A DNA stretch of 64,000 bases from Henricia sp. BOLD:AAB3569 (GCA_037783545.1 JBBELK010000005.1:310001-374000); one strand, 5' to 3'. Shown: positions 36,901-51,900, counted from the stretch's first letter. Translations and numbers: made by a program. Notes: generated by a model from the letters alone, not told the origin.

Positions 36901-39900
36901 CAGTGTTGAATTATTTTCGCTTTGGCGTGCCATAGTATGGACACAGTAATGGCGGATAGCAACCGGTTGTCAAGAAAGTGAAACCCAAGAATACCATAAA
37001 ACCAAAAACATGAAATGGGCGTCAAAGTTAGTTTGATGACTAACTGAAATGAACAGTTTATACTTAGTTTATAAAAATCCTATTAAATAGGATATAATTT
37101 GGTATGATTTCTTTGCAGTTAGCCTGTTTACGACAGATTTCTATGTGTGTGGCCTTGCCCCAATGCAAGAAGACCTCATAGTCGTAGCGCACATTGCTGA
37201 CGAAGAATCTGAAGACGTAAGTTACTTTTGTTGTTCACACCTGTATACTCCTTGCACACACAAATTACTCGACCTTAATTTCCAATTTTGTTCGTCCTTC
37301 ATATTTTCAACAATAAATGATTTAATAAAGCATATCTGATGAGTGATAACGAGCCGGGCAGGGGTTTAGGCATCTTCCTTTCGCAAGGGTCTTTGCTGCA
37401 CACGTACCTAGTTTGCCAAGACCCTTGCTGAAACGAGTTGAGCTAGGCTGTATTGAGGAATATATATGAATATTGATTAGCCAGTGACAGTGATCGCAAC
37501 TGACCAATCACACGCCGCGCATGTTTCTCGGTCATCGCATGCAGTGCCGATATACTAAAGCGCGCGTGCACGTAGCACGTAGCGCGACATTCAAAATGCA
37601 TCATAGCTACGGACGCTGTTTCCAACAGCAAGAGCCAATCACGCGCCTCGCTCCGTTTAGTGGTAGCGTCCACTTTTACTAGGGGGTGGGGTCTAATGTT
37701 TAAATGAACAGTCATTGTAAGGGCGTTTTTTAATAGGCCTATCTTTATTCAGATGAACTGCGTTTAGCTTTTAGCGAAATATAGTAAGTCTTCCTTCAGT
37801 TACGAACATTTATACTGCGTGCAAGATAAAATGATATACATGTACATAAAAAGATCTCCCCCACACAAATTGTGGTAATTGCAGCCACGATGTTGCGAGA
37901 TAAACAACACGCGAGATGATTTTTCGAAACGGTTTATTAAAAGGTAAAACGTTCCAGGTCAAACGTTTTCCTTGTCTCTCATTGGTCGAACAGCAAGGGT
38001 CTTGGCAAACTAGGTACGTGTGCAGGAAAGACCGTTGCGAAAGGAAGATGGGGTTTAGGGTGTATCTTAATTGATCTCTGGGAGGGGTGGTTATCTCTCT
38101 GTAGGGCTTGCTAAGCTCACGTGATAGCCAATCCCAATCAGTGAGGAACAACTGCACTACCGTGATTCAAGACAACCAGTTGGCTTCATAGCTCAATTGG
38201 TAAGGCGTCTGAACGTTAAGCAGAAGGTCCGCAGTTCGAATCCCGGTGTAGCCAAGTTGCCTTTCACTGCATCCAGATTTCCCAAACTCACGGATATTGG
38301 TCCACATTTGTGTCATAACAAAACAAATTGTAAGGGCCTCATCAGGATTTGAACCCGAGACCTCTGACTCACCAGGCAGACGCTCTACCAGCTGAGCTAC
38401 ATGTATAAAGCACAGTTAGTATACATGTAGTCCCTAGGGAAAACCTGAGAATACAGAAGGAAAAATTCCAAACTCTGAAAAAATTGACCTTTTTTTACCT
38501 TTGACCTTTTTGACCTTTATTGACATTTGACCTTTATTGACATTTGACCTTTGACCTCAGGATGTCGAGGAAGAGGAGGGACCCCACAGACCGCAACTGA
38601 AGGTCATCACGCCGTTAGCCAACGATTATCACGTCGTGTCTAGCGACGCCATGTCGATTCGCGGCTTTCAGGAATACCGGCCCAGCGACTACCATCTTGG
38701 TAAATTCAGTACCGTCAAAAACCTGTGTATAAGACGCACTTTTTTCACCACGGCAAAACAAAATAAAAAGTTGGGGGTGCGTCTTATACATTGGTACGCC
38801 TGTGCCTTATATTTGAATCTTTCCACAGTAAAGGGGCCATTTTGGCAACACAGACCATATTTTCCAGAAAATACCTTTGTCTGGTCCCAAAATAAAAGAA
38901 ATAAGTTTCAGTTGTTCTGAAGAGATAACTTAGGCCCAAAAAGGGTTAGATAGTGCGACAACATGCCTTTCTAAAAACCCTGTGTACAAATTTCCAATAT
39001 ACGCTCGTAACCGGGACGGCCTAAAATGTAACAAGTGTCCGTCCCGGTTACGAGCGTATATTGAACATTTGTACACAGGGTTTCTAGAAAGCCATGTTGT
39101 CACACTATTTGTAACCCTTTTTGGGCCCAAGTTATCTCTTTAGAACAACTTAAACTTATTTCTTTTATTTTGAGACCAGACAAAGGTATTTTCTGGAAAA
39201 TAGGGTCTGTGTTGCCAAAATGCAACCTTTACCGTGGAAAGACTTACTTTATGTATAAGGCACATTATGCTAGCCGTATACAGTTGGAGGTGCGCCTTAT
39301 ACACGGGTGCACCTTTAATACACGGGATTTTACGGTAAATGGTATTCAAAGACCTGTTTAATTTCACATGTGAGTTCGAATCTGGGCCCTGCCATGATGT
39401 GTGAATTGGCTCTCTTCATTTCCTGGGTGGATAGATTTGTTTAATTCTATAGGTTTTAGGTTTGAATTCAGGCCATGACATGGTCTGTGTGTCCATGGGC
39501 AAGGCACTTTGCCACAAAATACCTCTCTCCACCCAGGACCAAATGGGTAGCTGTGAGGGTAGTGAAGATGCTGTGTGTTTGCTTAGCTCATGAGTGCAGC
39601 CGGGGCTGCGTACTCCCCAGGGAGCTGAGAAGTTTTAACAGAATGACATAATTTAATACAATAATATCAAATTCTTTATATACAGACCGTGGTTCTATTT
39701 TAATGACAAAATATCATACTTTGTATTTTAGACATCAGCAACCCTGTGAAAAACGCCGTTTTTATACGGCCGTTTTTGCGCCTTGCCTAGACTTGCCCAG
39801 GTTTGACTTCCCGTGTTTGGTCTGTGGTGCGGTGCGTGCAGCGCGCCCTCTGGACTGGTAGCCTGCAAATCTCTTTTCTTCTCAGAAGACTTTCTGAGAC

Positions 39901-42900
39901 GGAGGAAACAGAAGAAAACAGATTGGACAGGCCACCGGTCCGGAGGGCGCACTGTGCACTGCACGTTGCAGACCAAGCAAGTTTATGCCTTGAATTATTT
40001 GCGGACCGCCAATAATAATAATAATAATAATAATAATGAAAATTTATAATGCGCCGGTATCCATCAAAAAAGATGCTCATGGCTCATAATTCAAAATATT
40101 GACAGTAATTGTTCGATAACTAAATGTTTGGTTTTTTTGCTGATGTCTCATTTGAAAGCTAATAACTTTCACATTTCTAGAAGCTTATCAATTCAAAAAA
40201 TTGTTTTTGTTTTTCAAGGTGCCGTACCCAAAACACGGACTGTATATCTTGAATAAGTTGAATAAGCATTAAAGCGAACCTTTGTCTGTTTTCGTCTCTG
40301 TAGAATATTTAGAAGGCGAGGGAGTTTTCTACATTGTAAGCCCGAAAGATATTGTCGTGGCCAAAAAACGTGACAAAGATGATCATATAACGTGGCTTAT
40401 GGAGAACGGCAAATTTGAGGTATATCTAAACTTCTGTCTACACTCTAAGATTTTGGTCTGACAGAAATTGGTTTGACGTCGTCCACACTATCAGACAAGT
40501 CTGATGACGTTTGATGATTTTGTTCAATCCTGTGGCCAGTCAAAGGTCACATGTTATCAAACTGTCAATTGATTGGCTGTTGTCTGTTCAATCTTTTGGC
40601 AGACAAGTTTGATCGTGTCTGACATTGTCTGACGTGCAGTCCACACTCTCAGGTTTTTGTCTGACAGACGCGACAGACGGTGTCTTTCGGACAAAATATC
40701 TGATAATGTAGACAGGCCTTAAAGATAGTATACATGATTGGTAAACTGTTACAAATAGTTTTATCCCCCTGTGTGATTGAAGATATGCATGATTAAAACC
40801 AACCTGAGCAAAAACCAGCTCCGTACTTCGTCTAACTTTTAAGAAAACAGTAAAAAAAGGGTTTGCAGTCATTTCGCCCCAAAACCACTTCGCCCTGAAC
40901 CATTTCGCCCTGAACCATGGCCTGTGCACGAAGTGGTTTTGGGGCGAAGTGGCATTTGGGGCGACGTGGCATTTGGGCGATGTAGTGTTTGGACGAAGTG
41001 ATTTGGGGCGAAATGGCACTTGGGCGAAGTGGTTTAGGGCGAAATGGTTTTGGGGCGAATTTAATTTTTGTGTCATGAGACGAAAAATAATTGTTTTACT
41101 CATTTCTCAAAGACTAGCACTTCAGACAAAACCATTTCAGGGGAAGTTTTCTACGGTCATCATGTTTATATTGTGTAAGTTAGGCGTAAATCTGTGAACA
41201 TTTTTGATTTTCGAGATACCAATCCTGCCTTTAAGCGCCCCAAACCGTTTTTCTCTCAGTCTCAAACTAAAATCTCGTTGATATTTCCTCAGGAAGCGCT
41301 GGCCGAAGCGAAAGCTAACGCCAAGACACTTCAGCGACATCACGTCATAGACGTAGGAAGGACTTACATAAACCACCTAATTAGCAAGGGAGAATTTGAC
41401 AAGGCCGCAAGGTAAAATATATATTTTTGTTTAATTCATCAGGGCAGGGAGGGGTTGTAGTCCACAGGGGTGTAAAATTTCCGACTTTTAGCAGATTTCC
41501 ATTTTTTTTTTTTTTACTGAGCATAAACATAGCGCCCTCTATTGATTCATTAATTTTGTGAAGCAAACTTGCACAAGTCTCTTCGCCAAGCAAGTGCCAT
41601 GGCATACCGGTACCGCGCTTGTGTATGTAGTGTATGCTTAATGTGCAGTGGTGCAACAAATGGCTAGAGAGACTTGTACAAGTCTATTCCCTAAGCAAGC
41701 GCCATCTTTGCCTGCATGCTGCATCGCAAACCAATAGCGGCCGTGCATGCATCGTGCGTGTGTGTGATGTATGGGGAGCTTAGCTGTGGCGGCCAGAGCA
41801 ATCCATGCGCACGATGCATGTGGCAAGCAGCGGGCAACGAACCGATTTTACTGGCTGCTTTCAGTAGCCTGTCTTCAGCGATCGATGTTGCCTAGATTCT
41901 TTTTAATATTATCCACACTTGTACAAGGTAAATATTTAAAACAAAACTGGTTCTTGTGATAGTTAAAATGTTTTTTAACATTGCACAATTAATGATGGTG
42001 TTAATTTAAAAGATCCCAAAAGATGAAGCACTCATAGTCTGTACACGTCTCCCCCTGCCACCTCCCCCAAGTAAACCACGCCCCAAAGCCACGGCCCTTC
42101 CGATTTTTGTTAAATACTCCACTTAAACCCCTGTCACAAGCTATTTGTGACACTCCCAATTTTAAGCACAACTGTAGATGTGCTACCTTACATTTCTTAT
42201 GTGGTTATTTTCGTCGTTTTACAGCATGTGCGAGCCGATTTTGGGCAGACAGAAGGATTTATGGGAGCAAGAAGTCTTCCATTTTGCCAAGTTACATAAG
42301 TTAAAGGCCATCAGTCGTTACATCCCGCGAGGCGACCTGCGACTTAGCAAAGCTATCTATGAGATGATACTTAACGACTTCTTGCAGACAGATCTAGAGG
42401 TGGGTGTTTTGGGGGGTGGTTTGGAGGGGCGAAGGAGGGGGGCGGTCCCTAAACATGTTGCACTTTAAAGTTATATTGTCCGTAATTTTCAGCAAATTCG
42501 ATTTTGTTCTAACTAATTTTTTAAGCATTTCTTTATTTTAACAAAAATTCTTTGTATTTTAGATATCGCCAAACCTGTGAAAAATGCCGTTTTTATATGG
42601 CTGTTTTTTGCACCTTACCTAAACTTGCCCAAGTCTGACTTCAGGTGTTTGGTCTGTATTGCACAGCGTACAACGTGCCCTCCGGACTAGTGGCCTCTCT
42701 TTTCTTCTGTCTCGGAACATATTAGACAGGCCACTAGTCCAGAGGGCGTGCTGTACGCTGCGCATTACAGACGAAACACAGGAAGTCAGACTTGGGCAAG
42801 TCTACACCTAAGTTACCGTGAGTTGAATTATTGGTGGACTGCCAATAATTTGAAATATTGACAGTAATTGTTCGATAACTAAACCTTGGTCGATTTTTTT

Positions 42901-45900
42901 AAATTGATGTCAAATTAAAAGCAAATAACTTTCATGTTTCTAGAAAAATATCAATTCCAGAAAAAAAATTATTTTTCGAGGCGCCACACCCAAATCTCAT
43001 GGGCAATGCATCTTTAAAGATAGTATACATGATTGGTAAACTGTTACAAATAGTTTTATCCCCCTGTGTGATTGAAGATATGCATGATTAAAACCAACCT
43101 GAGCAAAAACCAGCTCCGTACTTAGTCTAACTTTTGAGAAAACAGTCAAAAAAGGGTTTGCAGTCATTTCGCCCCAAAACCAATTCGCCCTGAACCATTT
43201 TGCCCTGAACCACGGCCTGTGCACGAAGTGGTTTTGAGGCGAAGTGGCATTTGGGCGATGTAGTTATATTTCGACAAAGTATTTTGGGGCGAAATGGCAC
43301 TCGGGCGAAGTGGTTTGGGGCGAAATGGCACTTGGACGAAATGGTTTTTGGGCGAATTGAATTTTCGTCTCATGAGACGAAAACTAATTGTTTTACTCAT
43401 TTCTCAAAGACTATAGCACTTCAGACAAAACCATTTCAGGGGAAGTTTTCTACCATCATCATGTTTATATTGTGTAAGTTATGTGTAAATCTGTGAACAT
43501 TTCTGATTTTCGAGATTACCAATAACGTGTTCTAACTTTAAATAGTGTATCTGTAATCATTTTTGTTTGTTTATTTTGTGTGAAGGGTTTTCAAAACCTG
43601 ATAAAGTTGTGGCCGTCTGACCTCTATGACTTAAAAACCCTTGTGTCGGCCGTGAAAGACCGACTGCAACGTGATCCGAACAACCGCATTCTGATGCAAA
43701 CATTGGGGGAGCTCTACTCGTACGATCATCGTTACGACCAGGCGTTATCCATCTACCTCAAGTAAGACGTGAAATTTTTTACGGAGAAAATTTACTCGTC
43801 AAAAATAAAAATGCACTTTTTTTGCAACTGCTAATATTTTGCAAATTAGCCACCACGGAGCAGAGAAATTTCACACCATTCTTGTGAAGCATTGTAAATT
43901 TCATCTGCACCAATTGTCTGGGCTTGTGACCTTGTTCATCCTCTTGCAACAGTGCCCCTTTAACGCACTCCCTAACTCCTGCGTACAGTGGCCCTGTTGA
44001 AAAAGGCCCCATTTCGCGGTGGGACTAGCGACAGAAATCTTGTCGCCTCTGCTGGACCAATCAGGACGCTTGGCAGTGCATTGGAGCATGATTGCAGGCA
44101 TTCAAATGTAACGCGCGCAGATTGTAAACACCGTGCATGCATGTGATACATGTACTTGGTAATGCTGGCCGTTGTCCGCGTCGACGATTGGCTGCTATTT
44201 AAAGCATACTGGGGAATCCATTCCATTACATTCGTCAGCATGCATCCCTGTTATTAATTTGAAAAACTGCGGAGTAAATTAAGATCGTCGTTTGAAAGTT
44301 TGGTAGGAATGGGACAGTCATAAGGAACGGAACCCAATACAATTTCTGTAAAGTATAGAAATCGTTTCTTTTCGGCATAACATAACCGAATTGATTAAAT
44401 TACATCAAAATGACTCGGGCGTGAGTTGGCTCAAGACAACAGCCGGCTCACTCCACAGATTTGCGTGTGTTTCCTCAGGGTATTGTTACATCGCTTTGCA
44501 GAGTGGAAATTCCCTGATATCTCAGGATGGACCTTGTTGGGTCTGCCAGACATGTGTCACGTAACTTTTACGAATATCTCATAAACTTTCAGATGACAAC
44601 CCCCGTTTTTCCCATGGTTGTTAAGATTTTGATATCATTTGTCATATTTTTATCATTGCCATTCTGACATTTCGCACTCTTAATGCATATATGTGAGTCG
44701 CTCCACCGAAAGTAGGCGCTTGTCGCACAGGCCTGAGGTGCGTTCAATAGCGCAATACGTATACATACCGACAATACCTTCAACGGTGAAGGTATAGGAA
44801 AATACCCAATACCGGCGTACGTATTGTGCTATTGAACTCGCCCCAGAACTGAGATAATGGCTAATTTATGCATGTATGTCAAGTAGGGCATTTTTTATCG
44901 ATCGATACCAGGATTTCTGCATGAGACCACCTATTAAGTATCCATCTATCACCCAAAGAAGTTTAAGTGAATAAATACTCCCAGAAAACAGTTTTTTCAG
45001 TGTTTTTCTAAAGCATACCTTCATGAAACTAGGCTAAATATGACCGGCTCCAGCAAAACCCAACACTTGTGATGAAAATTCAAAATTTAAGTTTTGGTAT
45101 CAGCTTAGTGTGCATACAAAAAGGTCTCTTTTAAAACATGTTTGAGGAAATTCTGATAATTGTTGGCGAAGTTATGACCAATTAAAGTATGACAGATCAG
45201 AAAAAGTGAAATGGAGCTATTGGTCTTTAAAGTTTGACAAACTAGTTGATTAATTAATTTTTTGTCAATAATATGAGGAATTTTGAGACAGTTCAAACAA
45301 CAAAACAAATCTTGAATGTATCCCGATGTTGATTCTGCCAAATTTTCAAGTTGGTCCCAGAGGCCATTTTTTAAGGTTGTGGGCCCATATCACGTAATGG
45401 GAAATGCCGAGAAGCGTCGGGTTTTGCCAGAGTCGGTCACAAAATTACAACCTTCTACGCCATTTTTCTCTAAAGCGCTTCTTAAAACTCTTGGTCATCA
45501 CGGAAATTGTCATAACTTGCTCAATTTTTGACGGATTGACACAATGTTTGTAGTTTTGTGAAGCTTATTATATACTCTATCTGATGAAGTCATTAGCTCC
45601 ATTTTTATATTTTTATGCAAGAGCCTAATTTTGGTGGAGTGGCTCACATTTGTCATATGTGACCGACTCGGCATTTCCCATTACGTGATATGGGCCCACA
45701 ACCTTAAAAAATTGCCTCTGGGACCAACTTGAAAATTTGGCAGAATCAACATCGGGATACATTCAAGATTTGTTTTGTTGTTTGAACTGTCTCAAAATTC
45801 CTCATATTATTGACAAAAAATTAAATAATCAACTAGTTTGTCAAACTTTAAAGACCAATAGCTCCATTTCACTTTTTCTGATCTGTCATACTTTAATTGG

Positions 45901-48900
45901 TCATAACTTCGCCAAAAATTATCAGAATTTCCTCAAACATGTTTTAAAAGATACCTTTTTGTATGCACACTAAGCTGATACAAAAACTTAAATTTTTGAA
46001 TATTCATCACAAGTGTTAGGTTTTGCTGGAGCCGGTCACATATTTTTCTCTCTGTCATTTCGCACTTTTAATGGGTATATTTTCAAGGATATCACCGAGA
46101 ACCACCAATGTTTTGTAAACTAATTTATCCGGTTACTTAAAGGAGCGTGACCAGAGTTTCTGGAAAATAGTTTTCAATGTAACTTACCAATATTATCAAG
46201 TAACTCCCATACACACCTCCCATGTCCCAAAAACCCGAAAACATTCGCAATTTCTAGTAAAAAATTGAACAAAACTATCGAGTCGGCTTTCAGCGGATAA
46301 ACGTTGATACTGGAAAATTAGTTTACAAATAATCGGTGGATTTTTGACGATATCCTCGGAAATATGCGGCCTAGAAGCGCGGGAGTTTCAGTTTCGTAAT
46401 CAGAAAAATATAACAGATGTTATGATATAAAAATCTCATGACCCATAAGGTAAGTCCCGGGGAGTTATGGGTAAAAAAAAGTGATCTGGTCACACTCCTT
46501 TAAGGCAGTGCAGTGATTACGCTAACCTTTTTGCTTCCACATTCAAATTGGAGATTGCAAATTTCCTGTTTTCTTTCCATGGATATTATTTTTGGGAGGT
46601 ATTTTATATGATTTTTGGGTAAAATCTAGACAACTTCCTTTAGTTTGCTCATAATAATATTTTGTTCATTCTGGATTTTTGTTTTTGTTTTTCCCAGACT
46701 CGGACACATTGACGTGTTTCCCCTCATTCGCTGTTACGACCTTTTTGATTCGATTCAAGACAAAATAGTCATGCTCATGGAGTTGGACGAAAAAACAGCC
46801 GTCGACCTTCTGATTACGAACGTCAAAAAAGTTCCGGTGAGTTCCATTTTTTTGGGTCAATTTCCCCAAAAATCCCATAAAGTTGTTTCTAATTAAAGCT
46901 GCAATGCATCATTTGCAGTTACCCAAAATTTTACTTCGCAAGTTGACAAGAAAAAACAAAAAAATGCAGTATTTATAGCAATGGTAACAAACACCACATT
47001 ATTTTTTTTTTTTCGTGTAAAATAGTACATTTGAGAGAATATGCATTTTTAAAAAAAATAATCTGCAGACAATTTTTTTTACCATTCATTCAACACACAA
47101 ATCATGCGTGGATTTTTCAGGTATTCTGAAGTATTACTGCATATATGTGGCTGACATTTCTACAAGGCAGTTTATCAACATTATTAATTAGTTATGTAAT
47201 GCTGTTCCTGTTTTTAAAAGTTTTCCAATCATGTAATGTGTGTTTAATTTGCAGGTTAAAAATGTAGTCAAGCAGTTACACGAGCACCCAAAACTCCTCT
47301 ATTGTGTAAGTAATTTTTTAAAAGTTCCTGTACGTAATGGTTAAAGATAGTATACATGATTGGTAAACTGTTACAAATAGTTTTATCCCCCTGTGTGATT
47401 GAAGATAGGTATGATTAAAACCAACCTGAGCAAAAACCAGCTCCGTACTTCGTCTAACTTTTGAGAAAACAGTCAAAAAAGGGTTTGCAGTCATTTCGCC
47501 CCAAAACCACTTCGCCCTGAACCATTTCGCCCTGAACCACGGCCTGTGCACGAAGTGGTTTTGGGGCGAAGTGGCATTTGAGCGATGTAGTGTTTGGACG
47601 AAGTAATTTGGGGCGAACTGGCACTCGGGCGAAGTGGTTTGGGGTGAAATGGCACTCGGGCGAAATGGTTTTGGGGCGAATTGAATTTTCGTCTCATGAG
47701 ACAAAAATTGTTTTACTCATTTCTCAAAGACTATAGCACTTCAGACAAAACCATTTCAGGGGAAGTTTTCTACGGTCATCATGTTTATATTGTGTAAGTT
47801 TGGCGTAAATCTGTGAACATTTCTGATTTTCGAGATTACCAATGATGTATACTGCCTTTAAATTATTTTAGTTGTATGTACGAAGGTTGTGCACAAGACA
47901 GTTTTAGGGCCAACTTTAGAGGTCGACATTTAGATCAATTTTAAGCCCCAGTCCCATTTGGGGGAAAGTCTTTACGACTCGTGATGATTTTAGATCGCTG
48001 GTAGTCCTCGGGTAGTTGCAAGCTATTCGTAAAGACATTCGTAATCATTCGTTAACCATCGCTTGAAGTCGTAAAACGATCGTCGCATCGCTCTGAGTCG
48101 CCCGCCAATTTCAAAATGTTCAAAAACTTCGCAAGCTGAGGTAAATATGGAATTTTTCGTAATGATTCGCAATTGTATCGTAAATAATCGTAAACATGTC
48201 GTAACTATTCGTGAATGCATCGTAATGTCGTCGTCATGTTCGTAAGATAATCGCAAGTAATCTGCAAAAGCAAAATCCACGATTACGAATCAACGTCGTC
48301 GTTCTCATGCGGAAATCCAAAACACAAATTGGCGCTGCACGTCGCCACGTGACGACAATTTTTCACAACAGTGTCTAAACAGCATCTCAAATTCTTGTGA
48401 ACACGTCGTCAACCATCTCTAGTATTAACAAGCTATCGCAAGTGCTTCGCAAATAGTTGTAAGGGCATGGTAAATGCTCGTAAAGACTTCGCAAGTGTTC
48501 GAAAATCCTTCGCAACTAGTCGTAAATATTTGTAAAACTTTCAAGTTAAAAATTTGTTAAATTAGTTAAAGTTAGGCGAATCATTGCGACGCTAAGATCG
48601 CAATGATTCGTAACCGTTATCGCTCAAGTGGGACTCTAGCTTCGTTTTAGAAGTTCAATGGGTTAAGCTCCTTTTACACGTTTGAATTTACACTTTTGAA
48701 TTTACGATTTTGAATTTACGATTTTGAATTGTGAGCATTCGTAAGGGCATTCGTAAACATTCATCAAGACAATCGTAAACATTCTTAAACGATCGTAAAC
48801 ATTCTTAAACGTTCGTAATAATTCGTGTTGGTCGCAAAGTCATTACAAACGTTACGAATTTTCGTAAACGGTCGTATCTTCGCAACCGGTCGTGAGAGAT

Positions 48901-51900
48901 CGGAATCAAGTCTTAACAAGGTCGTAAATAATCCTAATGCATCGTGAAGGTTCTTAACCATTCCTTTTAAGATCTTTTAAGTTTTCTTTACGATTTGATA
49001 CGAATGTAATTAATTCACGTGATCGTCATAATTTCCAGGAAACCGCAACAGAAAATCGTAAAGAATCGCAAGCGATCGTAATGGCATCGGATACGACAGT
49101 AAAAGATCGCAGAAAGTCATAAAGCAAGCGGGATGCATTGTAAAACGTCGCATTTTGATCGCAAACAAGTGTTGTATCAGATTCGCATCAAAATCGCATC
49201 GAGGTCATACGGTATGTGGTCGTGAGCCGTCGTAACAGAATCGCAAAACGTCTTGTTGTTTTTTCGGTCGTGTCCGTCATGGTAATTAGACATTTCCAGG
49301 CTTTTTTCATTACGACGTAATGCGATTCTTACATCGTGTTGATTCATATCGATTCGTATCCAAAATCATGTAAGTTTAAAAGGGGCTTTATTAGAAACTT
49401 CAATTCACAGCCTGTAGGCTGAATTGCATTAAGCTTACAAGCATCTTCCACCTAAACATCGAGATACATAGGTGGGTGGTGCCATTGCCAGCCAACGGCC
49501 AAAGACACTGGGGAATCCCCCTACTCTTCCTGAAAGAATGCTCTGGGATCTTTTAAGTGTGTTACACAACACACTGGACCAATGGCTTTACATCCCTTCC
49601 GAAGGATGGAGCAATTGTGGTTAAATGCCTTGCTCATGGGCACAGGTACACCAAGTTTTCATCTGAACGTTGACTTTGATACCATATCATTCTCGCGCTC
49701 TCAATCCGTATACTTTCAAAGATATCGTCAAAAAAACACCAATGTTTTGTAAACTAATTTATCTGATTCCATAAAGCAGTGCAGTGATCACACCAACCTT
49801 TTTGCTTCCACATCCAAATTGGAGATTGCAAATTTCCTGTTTTCTTCCCATGGATAGTATTTTGGTGAGGTATTTTATATGATTGTTGGGTTAGAACGAA
49901 ATTCATTTTCTGGAAAAATCTTTAAATTTGGCTTTTTTTTTGGGCAGTATTTGGACGCCCTCTTCCGCACCCACCCTCACCTCACTCAAGATTTCCAAGC
50001 GCTCCTCGTCACGCTTTATGCCGAGTTTGACCGAGATAGGCTCCTACCGTTCCTGCGAAACAGCCAGCACTGCCCCATGGAAGTTGCGCTTCAAGTCTGC
50101 GAGCAGCGAAGTTTCATTCCAGAAATGGTCTTTTTGTTAGGTCAGCAAACTAACTCTTGTAACTTCAAAGCGGGGGAAACACTTGGGGCGAGTTTGTTTC
50201 ACGACAGATCCGAGTTTAATACCGCGCAGAAACAAACGAAACTGCTCTCAACTGGGTAATTCCCAAAATTAGGGGTCCAAAACTGTTGGTGTCCCAGTTA
50301 CGTACGACACTGTCTGCTTAAAAAATCACCACTCATGATCACAAATTCCCAGTAATGGACTGTGGCCTGTGATTATAGGGGCAGCATCATTTTTCTCAAT
50401 ATTTTGTTCCCTGATTCCTGAAAAATATTAAAAACAAAAGACCATAAAGGCTTATAATTTGTTCCATGGTATTGAATAGGAGTTTGGTGTCCCGGGTTAC
50501 GTACGCCAATGAAAATTGGCTGTAGAATGAGTTTGCATTAATCTTGGTGCCATACCTACCTACACACAAACATTAAATTTGAGTGGCATTTGTTGAAATA
50601 AAAATAATTAGTTTCTACTGGGAAACTAAAAACACTAAAAACACTTTGAAATCTTAAAAAGCATGTCACACTTTTGGACCCCTAATTTAGGGAATTACCC
50701 AACTAGGAATTCAAGTCACGTGAATTGGATCTGCGCAGATCTGAATCTGGATCCGTCCGAAACAAACTCGCCCTTGTTTAAAATTTATCAAAACAATTAT
50801 TTAAAAATGCTTTCTACAAAATGGGAAATGATAAATTTTGGGTCTTAAAGTTGCACTGTCCGTGTTTGGGTGAAAGGATTAAAATATTAATTTGCACAAG
50901 CGAACGAATTTAGAATGCTTACGTGTCTCCACCCAAAACTGAACTGATTTGCATATTAAACTCCACCCACAACTGTACTAATTTGCATAACTCCACCTCC
51001 CTCTTTGTAGGTCGAATGGGCAACACCACGCAAGCTCTGCGGCTAATTATTGAAGAGTTGCGCGATGTCAACAAAGCTATCGATTTTGCCAAGGAACACG
51101 ACGATACTGCGCTGTGGGATGAGCTTATCGATGCTTCGATGGATAAGCCATGTAAGTTTTTGTGCCAACACGACGCTTTTTTTTTTTTTTCGTCACCAAA
51201 CTTGGCAAATTTTGAAACACGCTAAACAGAAACCCAACTTTCAGCTGTTGTTGAAATATCCCAGTAAGCAACAGGCAAGGGTCTTCTGTGGTAGTGACCA
51301 TCATCTCAAAATGGAATCATTACCGATGATGGTATTTGAAAATTTTGCATTGATAAGCAAAGCAGACGATGATCGCGCACGAACAAAACAGACGACAGCG
51401 TTGCGCGCACAATTTATTCGCGTCCTTATAACATCAAGCCTTATGAAATACACTCATGCTTGAGCCAAATTTTCGTGCTATGCTTTATGACAAAGTCCAC
51501 TTAAAGGCCTATTGTATCATTTGCAATGACCCAATTTTGTTTTTCATGAGTTGACAAGAAAAACCTTACTCAAAGTGTTAATAGCAATAGTAACAAACAC
51601 CACATGAATTTATTTCCGTCCAAAATGGTATTTCATGTTGGAAATTGACAACCGAAGGTGGTTTTCTAAAAAAGTCCCGTGCACAGGACTTTTTTACCAT
51701 TCACTTGTACACAAAATCCATATAGATTTTCAAGGTTTTCTGAAGCATTGATGCATCCAAGTAGCTAAAATTTCTTCAGGCTAGTTTACCAACATTCTTC
51801 CTTAGATATGTTACACTCTTATTCCACGAATCTGCAAAAAAGTTGTATCTTGCAAATGATACATAGGCCTTTAAGTGTAACATGTTTTATTTTTTCAAAT

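Noticed and set aside
45105-45973. Twin 78-codon frames, possible conserved small protein
   Set aside because: The two are arms of one inverted repeat, so their similarity is DNA-level duplication and not evidence of protein selection.
48023-48280. 85-codon minus-strand frame in the TCGTAA-rich element
   Set aside because: The words TCGTAA/TCGCAA read as TTACGA/TTGCGA on the minus strand and rarely create stops in that frame; composition effect.
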